Part shown: positions 8,678-16,449 of the stretch, one piece after another
Numbering within the stretch: the stretch's first letter is position 1
Layout: each line of letters starts with the position of its first letter
Assembly (NCBI GenBank): GCA_963775875.1
Contig: CAVZKP010000025.1
Span: forward strand, 62,001-126,000
Source of the DNA: AP-15 sp963775875
GTDB taxonomy: Bacteria > Pseudomonadota > Alphaproteobacteria > ATCC43930 > CGMCC-115725
Direction of reading: 5' to 3'
DNA length: 64,000 nt
Notes under the pieces: model-generated
Told to the model about the DNA's origin: nothing
What the model saw: only the letters and a program-made list of their open reading frames with translations
Database searches by the model: none
Program-made: the position numbers and the translations under genes

Positions 8678-8904
8678 GCTGAACCTCGACGTCGACGCCC
8701 CCGACCAGGTGGCCGGCGTCCTCACCGCAGCGGCCAGCGCCTATCAGGCAAGCGCCGTGGAGCTCTCGGCTGCCTGGCAGGATCAGCGCACTCCCGATGA
8801 TCTGGGCTCAGATCGCCGGCGAGCTCGATCTCGCCGCTTGGAAGATCGCGAAGATCGTCAAGGAGCGGCTCGACCCGCGGCTCTCCCCCCACCGGCAGAA
8901 ATAG
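8667..8904 (+). pseudogene. Small cluster protein, frameshifted
   Basis: The frame from GTG 8667 reads MDPELNLDVDAPDQVAGVLT, then AASAYQASAVELSAAWQDQ. At about 8785-8797 a different frame takes over with MIWAQIAGELDLAAWKIAK and IVKERLDPRLSPHRQK, ending TAG 8902-8904. Both halves look like one helical protein of about 78 residues broken by a short indel. If no correction is made, the first frame runs on wrongly into the following gene. Function unknown. Confidence 0.5.
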
Positions 8905-8911
8905 CCTCCTC

Positions 8912-8964
8912 CCCTCGTCAGCAGCAGCTGGCGGGGGTCGAGGCGTCGGAGCATTCCCGCTCCG
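8912..8964 (+). promoter_or_regulatory. Two-hairpin leader element, copy 5
   Basis: Hairpin 1: CCCTCGTCAGC (8912-8922), loop AGCA (8923-8926), GCTGGCGGGGG (8927-8937), 11 bp with G-U pairs. Linker TCGAGGCGT, identical to copy 4 apart from its edges. Hairpin 2: CGGAGC (8947-8952), loop ATTCCC, GCTCCG (8959-8964). Then AAGGAGAG and ATG 8984. Confidence 0.75.
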
Positions 8965-8983
8965 GCATTAAGGAGAGACCCCG

Positions 8984-10027
8984 ATGGGTCAGTACCACAT
9001 CCCCGTCTGCCCCGACCTCGCCGAGGCGTTCATGCCCCACGATGTCGGAAGCGGCCTCAAAGCCGCCGAGCAGCTCTTCACCCGGCCGGGCACCTGCGCC
9101 ACTCTTCTGGCACTGGTCTCGGCTCGCGGCGGCAACCTGCCGGCCGATCTGTCCCCCTCGCCCCTCGTTGGGCGATGGGCCGGAAAGCGTGTCCTCGTCC
9201 AGGGCGACTATGCCGAGGATGATGACCTTCCCGGCTGGGACGGACCACCCCTGTCAAAGCTCTACTCCGCCCTCCGCGACAAGGAGGATGAGGAGCCTGA
9301 CCCGGGGCAGCCGGTCTTCGCCGACCTCTCGGACGAGGTTGCCGCCTTTCTCGAAGGGGCCTGCTCGGTGCGGTTCTTCAAGGCCACCTGGGGCAGCAGC
9401 TATTGCGTCGCCGTCAAACCGGTGGCGCGCGCGTTCGGCGGCAGCGGTGTCGCCGAATACGTCATCGAAACGCACTACAGCGCCGACGATCTCGCCTTTT
9501 ACCAGCGCGTCGGCATGCGGCCGATCGACGTCCAGCGCCCGCCGCGCTCCGGCGATTGGCATGGCATCCGGCCGAATGAAGTGGCCGAGGGCCAGCGCCG
9601 AATCATCGTCAACCTCGACACGCGCGAATACCTGGACCCGGAGAAATTCGGCCAGGTGCCGACCCTCGCCGGCATGCTCGCCTTTCGCGGCCCGCCGCCC
9701 TGGCCCAAGGCCTTCGAAAAGGCCGATCCGGGCGGGATCGCCGCGATCGACACCGCCGGCGCGCTGTTCACGCTCCTGACCCACCCGCAGCGGCGGGGCG
9801 GAGGCGACATCCCGAACACTCGGGAAGAAGCCTACGCCCGCGGCAACAAGGCGGTGTGGCGGGGTGTCAACAGCATCCAGGGAAGGTGGCGCGGCTGTCG
9901 CGTCCTCGGCACCAGCGCGGTCGCCAATGGTGACCCCGACTGGCCGACGACCGACGAGGTGCTGAGCACCGGCGCCGACATCAGCGCGCTGGCGATCAAG
10001 CATCTCGTCGCCGTCAGCCACTTCTAG
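8984..10027 (+). CDS. Accessory-element protein of unknown function, 347 residues
   Basis: Starts MGQYHIPVCPDLAEAFMPHD at ATG 8984 behind a strong AAGGAGAG site. Seen: no signal peptide, no membrane segment; a central part with GACSVRFFKATWGSSYCVAV and GMRPIDVQRPPRSGDWHGI. I do not recognise a family. The protein is full-length in a single frame, rich in Asp/Glu early and Arg/Gly late, and sits between two copies of the leader element. The cluster context suggests plasmid or ICE upkeep, but nothing in the protein shows it. Confidence 0.7.
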   Translation: MGQYHIPVCPDLAEAFMPHDVGSGLKAAEQLFTRPGTCATLLALVSARGGNLPADLSPSPLVGRWAGKRVLVQGDYAEDDDLPGWDGPPLSKLYSALRDKEDEEPDPGQPVFADLSDEVAAFLEGACSVRFFKATWGSSYCVAVKPVARAFGGSGVAEYVIETHYSADDLAFYQRVGMRPIDVQRPPRSGDWHGIRPNEVAEGQRRIIVNLDTREYLDPEKFGQVPTLAGMLAFRGPPPWPKAFEKADPGGIAAIDTAGALFTLLTHPQRRGGGDIPNTREEAYARGNKAVWRGVNSIQGRWRGCRVLGTSAVANGDPDWPTTDEVLSTGADISALAIKHLVAVSHF

Positions 10028-10033
10028 CCGACC

Positions 10034-10091
10034 CTCGACCCTGCTGCGCAGAAGTGCGGTGGGGTCGAGCCGTCGGAGCATTCCGCTCCGA
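10034..10091 (+). promoter_or_regulatory. Two-hairpin leader element, copy 6 (longest stem)
   Basis: Hairpin 1: CTCGACCCTGCTGCGC (10034-10049), loop AGAA (10050-10053), GTGCGGTGGGGTCGAG (10054-10069), a continuous 16-bp stem counting G-U pairs. Hairpin 2: TCGGAGC (10073-10079), loop ATTCC, GCTCCGA (10085-10091). The start ATG 10105 follows after GGAGCAAC, so the ribosome site again directly follows hairpin 2. Confidence 0.75.
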
Positions 10092-10104
10092 TGGAGCAAC
10101 CCCC

Positions 10105-10952
10105 ATGAAAGTACACTTCATCGCCGTCTCGCAGAATGCGAAGACCGGCCCGATCCCCGTCTCGATCATCGAACGGGCATCATGCTGGCCCGGCTGCGCG
10201 CTCTACGAGAATGGCTGCTACGCCGACACCGGCATCCTCGCCCTGCACTGGGATCGCGTCTCCCGCGGTCTCGCCGGCGGGTCCTGGTCGGAATTCTGCG
10301 CCAAGGTCGCAGCACTCCGGCCTGGCCGTCTGTGGCGCTATGGGCAAGCCGGCGATCTGCCCGGATACGGTCCGTCAATCGACGGCGCGCTGCTGCAAGA
10401 GCTCGTCGCCGCCAACACCGGCAAGCGCGTGATCGCCTTCACCCACAAGCCCGTGCTCGGTGACGACGCTGTCAGTGCTCGAGAACCGGCATCTGATCGC
10501 CGCTTCCGTCGCCGCCGGCTTCACGGTCAATCTCTCGGCCAACAACCCCGCGCAAGCGGACCGGTTGGCCGAGCTGGGGATCGCCCCGGTGGTGACCGTG
10601 CTCGCCCGCGCCTATGCGCGCAAGGCATTCCGGCACCGGTTCAAGCGGCGACCCGACCAGTGGGCCGAGACGATCGGCGAATGGCGCGACCGCACGGCAT
10701 CCTTGCCGCGGTACACGCCCGCGGGCAGGCGAATTGCGATCTGCCCGGCGACCTACAGCGATGCCACCTGCAAGAGCTGTGGCGCCTGCGCCCATGCCCG
10801 CGAGGCCGTGATCGGCTTTCCGGCGCATGGCGCCTGGCGCAAGGTCGAAGCCGCCACCGCGGCCCGCGACGTCGCCGTTCGGCGAACCCTGGGCGTTCCG
10901 CGACCACCGCACGATGGCCGAAATCATCGCCGACGACGCAGCAGCAGCCTGA
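10105..10952 (+). pseudogene. DUF7227-like Cys-rich protein, two frameshifts
   Basis: Frame 1 from ATG 10105 gives MKVHFIAVSQNAKTGPIPVS and the cysteine-rich CWPGCALYENGCYA, then LWRYGQAGDLPGYG and FTHKPVLGDD. At about 10458 the coding frame moves to VLENRHLIAASVAAGFTVNL, through a second cysteine cluster CPATYSDATCKSCGACA and VIGFPAHGAW. At about 10875 it moves again to FGEPWAFRDHRTMAEIIADD, ending at 10952. The two Cys clusters suggest metal or Fe-S binding; family members occur in plasmids, phages and ICEs, and their function is unknown to me. Real decay and sequencing indels are both possible. Confidence 0.65.
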
Positions 10953-10959
10953 CGCCTTC

Positions 10960-11010
10960 ACCCTCCAGATCTGCGGGTCTGGAGGGTCGAGGCGCCAGAG
11001 CATCCCGCTC
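10960..11010 (+). promoter_or_regulatory. Two-hairpin leader element, copy 7
   Basis: Hairpin 1: ACCCTCCAGA (10960-10969) with TCTGGAGGGT (10978-10987), a 10-bp perfect stem; the loop is eight bases and lacks AGAA. The linker CGAGGCG is conserved. Hairpin 2 is shortened: GAGC (10998-11001), loop ATCCC, GCTC (11007-11010). It precedes a short reading frame at 11028 that runs into a terminator-like hairpin. Confidence 0.65.
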
Positions 11011-11027
11011 CGACAAGGACGATCGAG

Positions 11028-11147
11028 ATGACGACAACCCCGCTTGGCTGCGTGCCCGGCGGGGTTTTTGCGTCTTTGACGGGATGCATTTTCCGGCGTT
11101 TCCAAGCGACCAAGGCTGATTTTCTGGCGCGCAAATGGAGCGTCTGA
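11028..11147 (+). CDS. Short open reading frame behind leader copy 7, possibly a truncated gene
   Basis: 39 codons from ATG 11028, preceded by AAGGACGATCG, encoding MTTTPLGCVPGGVFASLTGC and ending at TGA 11145-11147. The first 14 codons coincide with a terminator-like hairpin, so the frame may not be meant for translation beyond it. Alternatively, it is the truncated first codons of a lost gene of the cluster. Confidence 0.3.
   Translation: MTTTPLGCVPGGVFASLTGCIFRRFQATKADFLARKWSV
11036..11069 (+). terminator. Rho-independent-type terminator at the end of the iterated-leader cluster
   Basis: AACCCCGC (11036-11043) pairs with GCGGGGTT (11059-11066) across a 15-base loop and is followed by a T-run (11065-11069). 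It ends the run of rightward genes at 6653-10952. Its position just after a leader and start codon would also fit an attenuator. Confidence 0.6.
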
Positions 11148-11268
11148 GGTGCGCCGGTAGCAGACCTCCGCAGGGCGACGACCGCAAACAGAGTGCGCTA
11201 CGTGGCGCAGGTGATCCAGGTCACCGTTCTCGGTGTGTTTACTTAGACAGAATCGCCCGTGCAGGATC

Positions 11269-12219
11269 CTATCCGTGCAGAAAGCGTCGCAGCGCCTCGC
11301 GATTGTCGTGCTCGGCCTGCTTGGTCACGCGGGCATTCGTTACCCGATAGAAACCGTGATATGCCCGCGGATACATGTGGAGTTCGACCGGCACCCCGGC
11401 GCGGCTCAATCGATCCGCATAGATCATGTTTTCTTCGAGGAAGAGATCAAGACTGCCGACCGAAATGTAGGTTGGAGGCAAGCCCGACACATCCGCTGCT
11501 CTTGCAGCCGCCGCATAAGGCGAGACGTCGGCCGATCCCGGCTCTTTGCCAAGCAACGAACGCCAGCCGAAATAGTTGTTCTCTTGCGTCCAGACGAACT
11601 CGCCGACGTAAGGATGCAGGTCCTTGCGCACCGCCGTGCGGTCATCGATCATCGGATAGATCAGATGCTGGAAGGCGAATTTTGGTCCCTGTCGGTCGCG
11701 GGCGTAGAGTACGGCAGCCGCCGCGAAACCGCCGCCTCCGCTTTCGCCCTTGATACCGATGCGGGCGGGATCAAGACCGATCTGGCCGGCATTCGCGTGC
11801 AGCCAAGCGAACACCGAGTAGATGTCCTCCAGCGGCGCCGGGTGCGGCGCTTCCGGCGCGAGGCGATAATCCACGGAATAGATCGCGCATCTCAGCTCTG
11901 ACGCGAAGAGCCTATTCTCCACATCCTTCATTTCCGGCGCGCCCATCACGAAGCCCCCGCCATGGATGTGTAGGATGACGGGCAGTGGGTCGTCTGACGT
12001 GATCGGGCGATAGGTCAGAACGCGGATCGGCTTTGCGCCAAAGGCACTCTCGACATGGATCTCGTCGGTGGCGATATCGGGCAGGTTCGGTTTTGGAACG
12101 GTGCCTATCAGCTCCAGCGCGCTTGCGCGGCGCCGCATCAAAGTTTCGGCGGTCAGCGGCGGCAATGGCTGCGCGAGCGCATCGCGCAATTCGGGATCGA
12201 CAAGTTCGATTGTGCTCAT
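11269..12219 (-). CDS. Alpha/beta hydrolase, HSL/acetyl-esterase family
   Basis: 316 residues from ATG 12219 (MSTIELVDPELRDALAQPLP). The oxyanion-hole motif HIHGGGF, the downstream YRLAPEAPHPAPLED typical of the hormone-sensitive lipase family, a nucleophile elbow GESGGGG (usually GDSAGG), an Asp near GSLDLFLEEN and a catalytic His in RAYHGFY are all visible. These enzymes hydrolyse short-chain esters or lactones in the cytoplasm. An in-frame start 13 codons upstream (12258) exists but lacks a ribosome site and family similarity. The gene stands alone, transcribed leftward. Confidence 0.88.
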   Translation of the reverse strand: MSTIELVDPELRDALAQPLPPLTAETLMRRRASALELIGTVPKPNLPDIATDEIHVESAFGAKPIRVLTYRPITSDDPLPVILHIHGGGFVMGAPEMKDVENRLFASELRCAIYSVDYRLAPEAPHPAPLEDIYSVFAWLHANAGQIGLDPARIGIKGESGGGGFAAAAVLYARDRQGPKFAFQHLIYPMIDDRTAVRKDLHPYVGEFVWTQENNYFGWRSLLGKEPGSADVSPYAAAARAADVSGLPPTYISVGSLDLFLEENMIYADRLSRAGVPVELHMYPRAYHGFYRVTNARVTKQAEHDNREALRRFLHG

Positions 12220-12763
12220 GAATGGCAGCCGCATCAATTTGTGGCCAAGCAAAAACAATAAGGTAGTAATTGCTTTGCGACAAGTGCGCGTGGATTGGCA
12301 TTTCTTCCTGTTCTGGCCCAGTCGTAACCTCCGTGCCGAAGGATTTGTGGTGATGCCTCCTTCGGTGGGCCTTTTGAGCCCGCATTCCCCGGAGAAATCT
12401 TGTCGCTCATCGCCCGGCTGCGGGCGCCGCCCGCTCCGGCATGACAGCGGCGGGTGTCAGATGAGACAGACGACGAAGGCAGAGTGTGCCTGGAATGAAG
12501 CAAAGCCCCACGAGTGCCGGACCCGCGAGCCGAGCAGCCCGAACCATTGGCTGCGAACGAGGCTGGTTGCGCCTGAATTTCATTGCGGTGTGCCTCGATG
12601 AGACGGAAGATCACGCTCAACAGCCCCGGAATCTGGGGAATGTCGGCTAAGATGGCTCCCCAGTTGGTGTCTCGTGTCTCTCCTGGGCTCCAGGCGTGAG
12701 GTCCGGGCGCCAACGAGACGAGGCAAAACGATGGCGGCTACTCTTCACAGAGGAGACGGACAT
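12220..12763. other. Intergenic stretch, no convincing gene
   Basis: A 58-codon leftward frame (12234-12408) overlaps the hydrolase promoter region but has no ribosome site or recognisable protein sequence. The rest carries no visible gene. An AGGAGACGG ribosome site at the right edge belongs to the next gene. Confidence 0.4.
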
Positions 12764-13414
12764 ATGGCACAAAAAGGTCGCGGGATTTTCATGGTGTACG
12801 TTGATATCGACGCCCAGCACGTGCAGGAATTCAACGAGTGGTATAACAAGGAACATCTACCGGAATTGCTGTCGGTGCCCGGCATTCTCTCAGCGGCCCG
12901 CTACGAGGCGGTCAAGGGTGGCCCGCAGTACCTGGCATGCTATGAACTGGAAAACGTGGCGGTGATGCAGACGCCGGCGTTTACCAACCGGCCGCGGACG
13001 CCGTGGGGACAGAAAGTCTCGCCGTCCGTAATTGGGAAGAATTTGACACGCATTGTCGGGGAACAGATTTACCCGGACGGCGTGGAAATGCCGGAGCGTG
13101 GCATGGCACCGGTGTTGCAGATTGGCCGCATGTCCGTCCCCGCCGAGGTCGATGCGGAGTGGAACGCCTGGTACAGTAGGGAATATGTGCCAGGCTACCG
13201 CAAGGTGCCGGGAGTGATCTACGCTCGTCGCTATCGGGTCCTCGAGGGTACCAGCGGCTACAGCACGGTCTACGAATTTGCCAGTACGGCCGTGCCCGAA
13301 AGCCCGGAGTGGAAGGAGCAACAGCAACATTCCTCGCCCAATTCGCCGCGCATGCGGCAGGCCATGACGCATGCACCGGGTTCTGCCGGGGTGTACGTAC
13401 GGGCGAATCCCTAA
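12764..13414 (+). CDS. DUF4286 family protein (dimeric alpha/beta-barrel, EthD-like fold)
   Basis: 216 residues from ATG 12764 behind AGGAGACGG. Two related halves are visible: FMVYVDIDAQHVQEFNEWYN with KEHLPELLSVPGIL, and later EVDAEWNAWYSREYVPGYRK with VPGVIYARRYR. The repeated W-Y ... P-G pattern is typical of duplicated ferredoxin-like (dimeric alpha/beta barrel) domains in DUF4286/EthD-type proteins. They often accompany catabolic gene clusters, but no reaction is established. The neighbours on the other strand (aldolase, cupin) fit a catabolic island. Confidence 0.7.
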   Translation: MAQKGRGIFMVYVDIDAQHVQEFNEWYNKEHLPELLSVPGILSAARYEAVKGGPQYLACYELENVAVMQTPAFTNRPRTPWGQKVSPSVIGKNLTRIVGEQIYPDGVEMPERGMAPVLQIGRMSVPAEVDAEWNAWYSREYVPGYRKVPGVIYARRYRVLEGTSGYSTVYEFASTAVPESPEWKEQQQHSSPNSPRMRQAMTHAPGSAGVYVRANP

Positions 13415-13757
13415 AGTCCAGGGTCCGCTACATGTCCATTTTGTAAGTCCTGTGCCAGCTGTCTTGGAGCCGCGCGCGCATTTCACCAGAAAGGTACGCT
13501 TTCACGCGGCGAGCAAACGGTGAGGCAAAGCGCACCCAGGCCCGTCAAGTGTCATATAGCGTGTTCAGCGTTCGTCACACGTTGCATTGAAGCAATATTA
13601 TGGGTCTCGTGGAAGAAAACGGTCGGATACTGTTGGCGAACTCAAATTGAGGTCTGATGGCTGCGACGAGATCGATCGCGATTTTCCGAACCAGCGAGCC
13701 GACATCTGAGTGACGCCGTCATTGCCACCCTTCCGAGGTGCAACAAGCGACAGGGCA
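13415..13757. other. Convergent intergenic stretch, nothing recognised
   Basis: Lies between convergent genes. No reading frame with protein-like composition, no clear terminator hairpin with T-run and no repeat were seen. Confidence 0.4.
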
Positions 13758-14621
13758 TTAACGGGCGGCGAGGCGGCGCCCCTCGGCCAGCCCTGGCGTG
13801 CTTCTCACCGGGGCGGTCATGATGATGCGAAAGCCTTGTTCGAGGCGCATCGCCACGTCATCCGCCGTGGCTCCCGTCGCACAGGGGACGCCGAACTCTT
13901 TGCAGGCGGCCAGGACGCGCAGCAGATTTTCTTGCACGGCTGGATGGCTGGCCTCGCCCCGCAAGCCCATCGACACCGACATGTCCCCGGGGCCTGCCCA
14001 GATGGCGCCGATGCCCCTCACCTGACGCAAAATGTCGCGTATGTTCTGCACCCCTTCTGCTTCTTCGATGATGCCCATCAGTAAGATATTGCCCTCGGGG
14101 TCCAGGGGCCAGAGGTCGGCGGCGTCGTAGTATTCCTGCGGGGTCAGGCCCCAGTATCGGGAGGCGATGCGATTGCCCCAACCGCGCTCCCCAGCCGGTG
14201 CAAAGTCTTGCACCCCCGGCACCTGGGGATACCGTGCAGCCGCGACTGCGGCTTGGGCGTCCTCCACCGTGCTCAGGTGGGGCAGCACCAGACCATACAC
14301 GCCGGTGTCCAGCGCCTGCTTGATCACCCACTGATTGCGCTCGCGGGCGTTCGGAGGAATCCGGACCATCGGCACCACGTCGGGCTGCAGATTGCCCTTC
14401 TCGGCAATCCTTTTCCGGTTCAGCAGCACTTGCAGGGAGGTACGCAGGGTGGTGAAGCTAAAACCCTCGTGTTCCATTTCAATGATGACCGCGTCGTAGT
14501 CGGCATCAGCAATATAGGTCAGGTCATCCAGATTACCGTTAGGGACCGTGCTGGTGCTGAAAACCGGCTTGCCGCGCTCGAGGAGGTCGATGATCTTGTT
14601 GTAGCGCATCTTCTCAGCCAT
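13758..14621 (-). CDS. HpcH/HpaI aldolase/citrate lyase family protein
   Basis: 287 residues from ATG 14621, preceded by GGAAGGGG. The N-terminal MAEKMRYNKIIDLLERGKPV leads into a TIM-barrel pattern: DYDAVIIEMEHEGF (metal and base region), DVVPMVRIP with an arginine, GVYGLVLPHLSTVEDAQAAV, and LLMGIIEEAEGVQNIRDIL with a metal-binding glutamate, then IWAGPGDMSVSMG. This fits class II, metal-dependent 2-keto-3-deoxy aldolases or related lyases. Substrate unknown. Next gene in the same direction upstream is a cupin, possibly the same operon. Confidence 0.87.
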   Translation of the reverse strand: MAEKMRYNKIIDLLERGKPVFSTSTVPNGNLDDLTYIADADYDAVIIEMEHEGFSFTTLRTSLQVLLNRKRIAEKGNLQPDVVPMVRIPPNARERNQWVIKQALDTGVYGLVLPHLSTVEDAQAAVAAARYPQVPGVQDFAPAGERGWGNRIASRYWGLTPQEYYDAADLWPLDPEGNILLMGIIEEAEGVQNIRDILRQVRGIGAIWAGPGDMSVSMGLRGEASHPAVQENLLRVLAACKEFGVPCATGATADDVAMRLEQGFRIIMTAPVRSTPGLAEGRRLAAR

Positions 14622-14813
14622 GTTTTTCCCCTTCCAGTTACCGGCTTGGCCGCTGCTGGGCTCTCCCTCTACCCTTCGTTCTCCCCAATGTAGGCCCTTC
14701 CTGGCGTGATACACACCTTGGCCTATCAATCGCTTCCCACGAGCATGAGCGACCCGGTTTTCGGGGTGAAATTGTCATCCGCTGCCATCGGGTACACGAC
14801 CTGCGGGAGGAGG

Positions 14814-15155
14814 CTAATCCGCTAAGGGCACGATAGCGGTCAGGCGGTCCCCACCGACGCTCCGGCTGGTGTGCCCTTGTCCCGTGAGGTCTTCGAACAG
14901 GACGGCGTCTCCAGGGCCGAACCGCCGGGTGGTGCCATCGCCGATCCCGACCTCCATCTCTCCTCCGGAGAGGAAGATGGCGTACTGGCGGCGCGGCGCA
15001 TTGTGCCAATCGCTGAAATGGCCGTTGGGCGAACGCGTGAAGGTGATACTGCTGGCGGCCTGCTCGATTGACCTCTCCATGTCAGGTGGGAGCAGGTCCA
15101 GGTCCTCAAAGTGTGACTGACCATCCGTGCCGGTATAACATCTGACAAACGCCAT
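14814..15155 (-). CDS. Cupin-domain protein
   Basis: 113 residues from ATG 15155 (MAFVRCYTG...). Two ATGs are present (15161 and 15155); the AGGAG site sits at proper distance only from 15155. The core has a single cupin barrel: SDWHNAPRRQYAIFLSGGEM (motif 1, with His and later Glu) and GPGDAVLFEDLTGQGHTSR (motif 2, with His). Small cupins of this type often bind a metal and act on organic acids, or are sensory. It lies 192 bp upstream of the HpcH/HpaI gene on the same strand. Confidence 0.8.
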   Translation of the reverse strand: MAFVRCYTGTDGQSHFEDLDLLPPDMERSIEQAASSITFTRSPNGHFSDWHNAPRRQYAIFLSGGEMEVGIGDGTTRRFGPGDAVLFEDLTGQGHTSRSVGGDRLTAIVPLAD

Positions 15156-15668
15156 GGACATTTCTCCTGGGGTCCCAGCGACGGCAGCGAAAGTCGATAG
15201 GGCCTTGCCCTCGTATTCTCGCGCGGATTATCCAGGCACACAACGGCTAGCACATCCTCGGGCGGCGTGCCGGCGGCGTGGCTCCGGGCAGCCGCACTGC
15301 GCTCATACGGAAAGTACTCTTTATCTGAGACGGACGTGCTGCGGTCGGCGAATGACGCAAATGGGCATTTTGGATTGTTCGCGACGCCAAGGCGGACGGC
15401 CGCTATGGGTCGGTGAACCCACCCGGTGAGGACGCACGGCAGAGGGCGAGATGCGCTGATAGCGATCACCAGACCATGCCAGCGGGAGCGGCTCAATTAG
15501 ACCCAAGTCCGAGCGAGTCAGCCCATCGAAAGGTCTCGAAAGCGGACCCCCGAAGCTCCGCAGCCTGTTAAGGTCGGACACTTAGGCCAGGCCAACCAAG
15601 CGGTGCCCGACGGATGGATACGACGTATCGTGGATGCATGTTTCGCAATGCAATGAAAGGCAGCAAAC
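15156..15668. other. Divergent intergenic stretch, nothing recognised
   Basis: Separates the leftward cupin/aldolase pair from the rightward SDR/LLM pair and presumably contains both promoters. No regulator gene, repeat or coding remnant was recognised. Confidence 0.4.
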
Positions 15669-16437
15669 ATGGGAAGGCTCGACGGCAAGGTTGCGGCGGT
15701 GACGGGTGGAGCATCGGGGATCGGCGAGGCGACGGTCAGGCGTTTCGTTGCCGAAGGCGCGAGCGTGGCATTCTGCGATCGGGACGGCGAGCGCGGCCGG
15801 CGCGTCGCGGCCGAGCTCGAGACCGCCGGCGCCAAGGTCGCCTTCACGCAGGCTGACGTTGGCACCGAGGCCGCGTGCCTCGACTTCGTCAACGGCGCCG
15901 CGCAGAAGTTCGGGCGCCTCGACATCCTCATCAACAATGCCGGCATCCGCAAATACGAGAAGGTCGACGAGGCGAGTGCGGCGAGCTGGAACGAAATCCT
16001 CAACGTCAACCTGATGAGCTACGTCTTCTGCGCCAAGGCGGCGGTTCCGCTGATGCGCGCGCAACAAGGGCGGCGCCATCGTGAACACCGCCTCGGTGCG
16101 TTCCGTCGTCGCCGGCGGCGGCAACCTGCAGTACGACACCACCAAGGCCGCGATCGCGGGCTTGACGCGGGCGCTCGCCGCCGACCACTCGCCGGACGGC
16201 ATTCGGGTGAACGCCGTCGGCCCTGGCCCGATCTTCACGCCGTTCCATCAGCGCCGCATCGCGGCGGCCGGCGAGACCGTCGAGCAGTACAACGCCAAGG
16301 CCGCACAAGGCACCATGCTGAAGCGCCCGGGCAGGGCCGAGGAGGTCGCCGCCGCGATCCTGTTTTTGGCCTCCGACGATGCCTCCTACGTCACCGGCGC
16401 CCTGCTGTTCGTGGACGGCGGCATGACGGCGCTGTGA
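15669..16437 (+). pseudogene. Short-chain dehydrogenase/reductase (SDR), one frameshift
   Basis: Begins MGRLDGKVAAVTGGASGIGE with the TGxxxGIG cofactor loop, then DRDG after strand 2 (suggesting NAD preference), NNAGIRKYEK, and after the break NTASVRS..., the YxxxK motif in YDTTKAAIAGLTRALA, and the end YVTGALLFVDGGMTAL. The frame breaks near 16062 (MRAQQGRR versus NKGGAIVN). Removing one base restores 255 residues, the normal classical SDR length. The high conservation suggests a recent mutation or a sequencing error. It is 12 bp upstream of an LLM oxidoreductase in the same direction, so probably an operon. Confidence 0.85.
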
Positions 16438-16449
16438 GGAATACGCCCC

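Noticed and set aside
6590..11010. CRISPR array
   Set aside because: The repeated hairpin units are separated by whole genes, not by spacer-sized sequences, and no cas gene is present. No other regularly spaced repeat was seen in the window.
12234..12408. Small leftward frame starting MSDKISPGNAGSKGPPKEAS
   Set aside because: No ribosome site, no family, and it overlaps the hydrolase promoter region.
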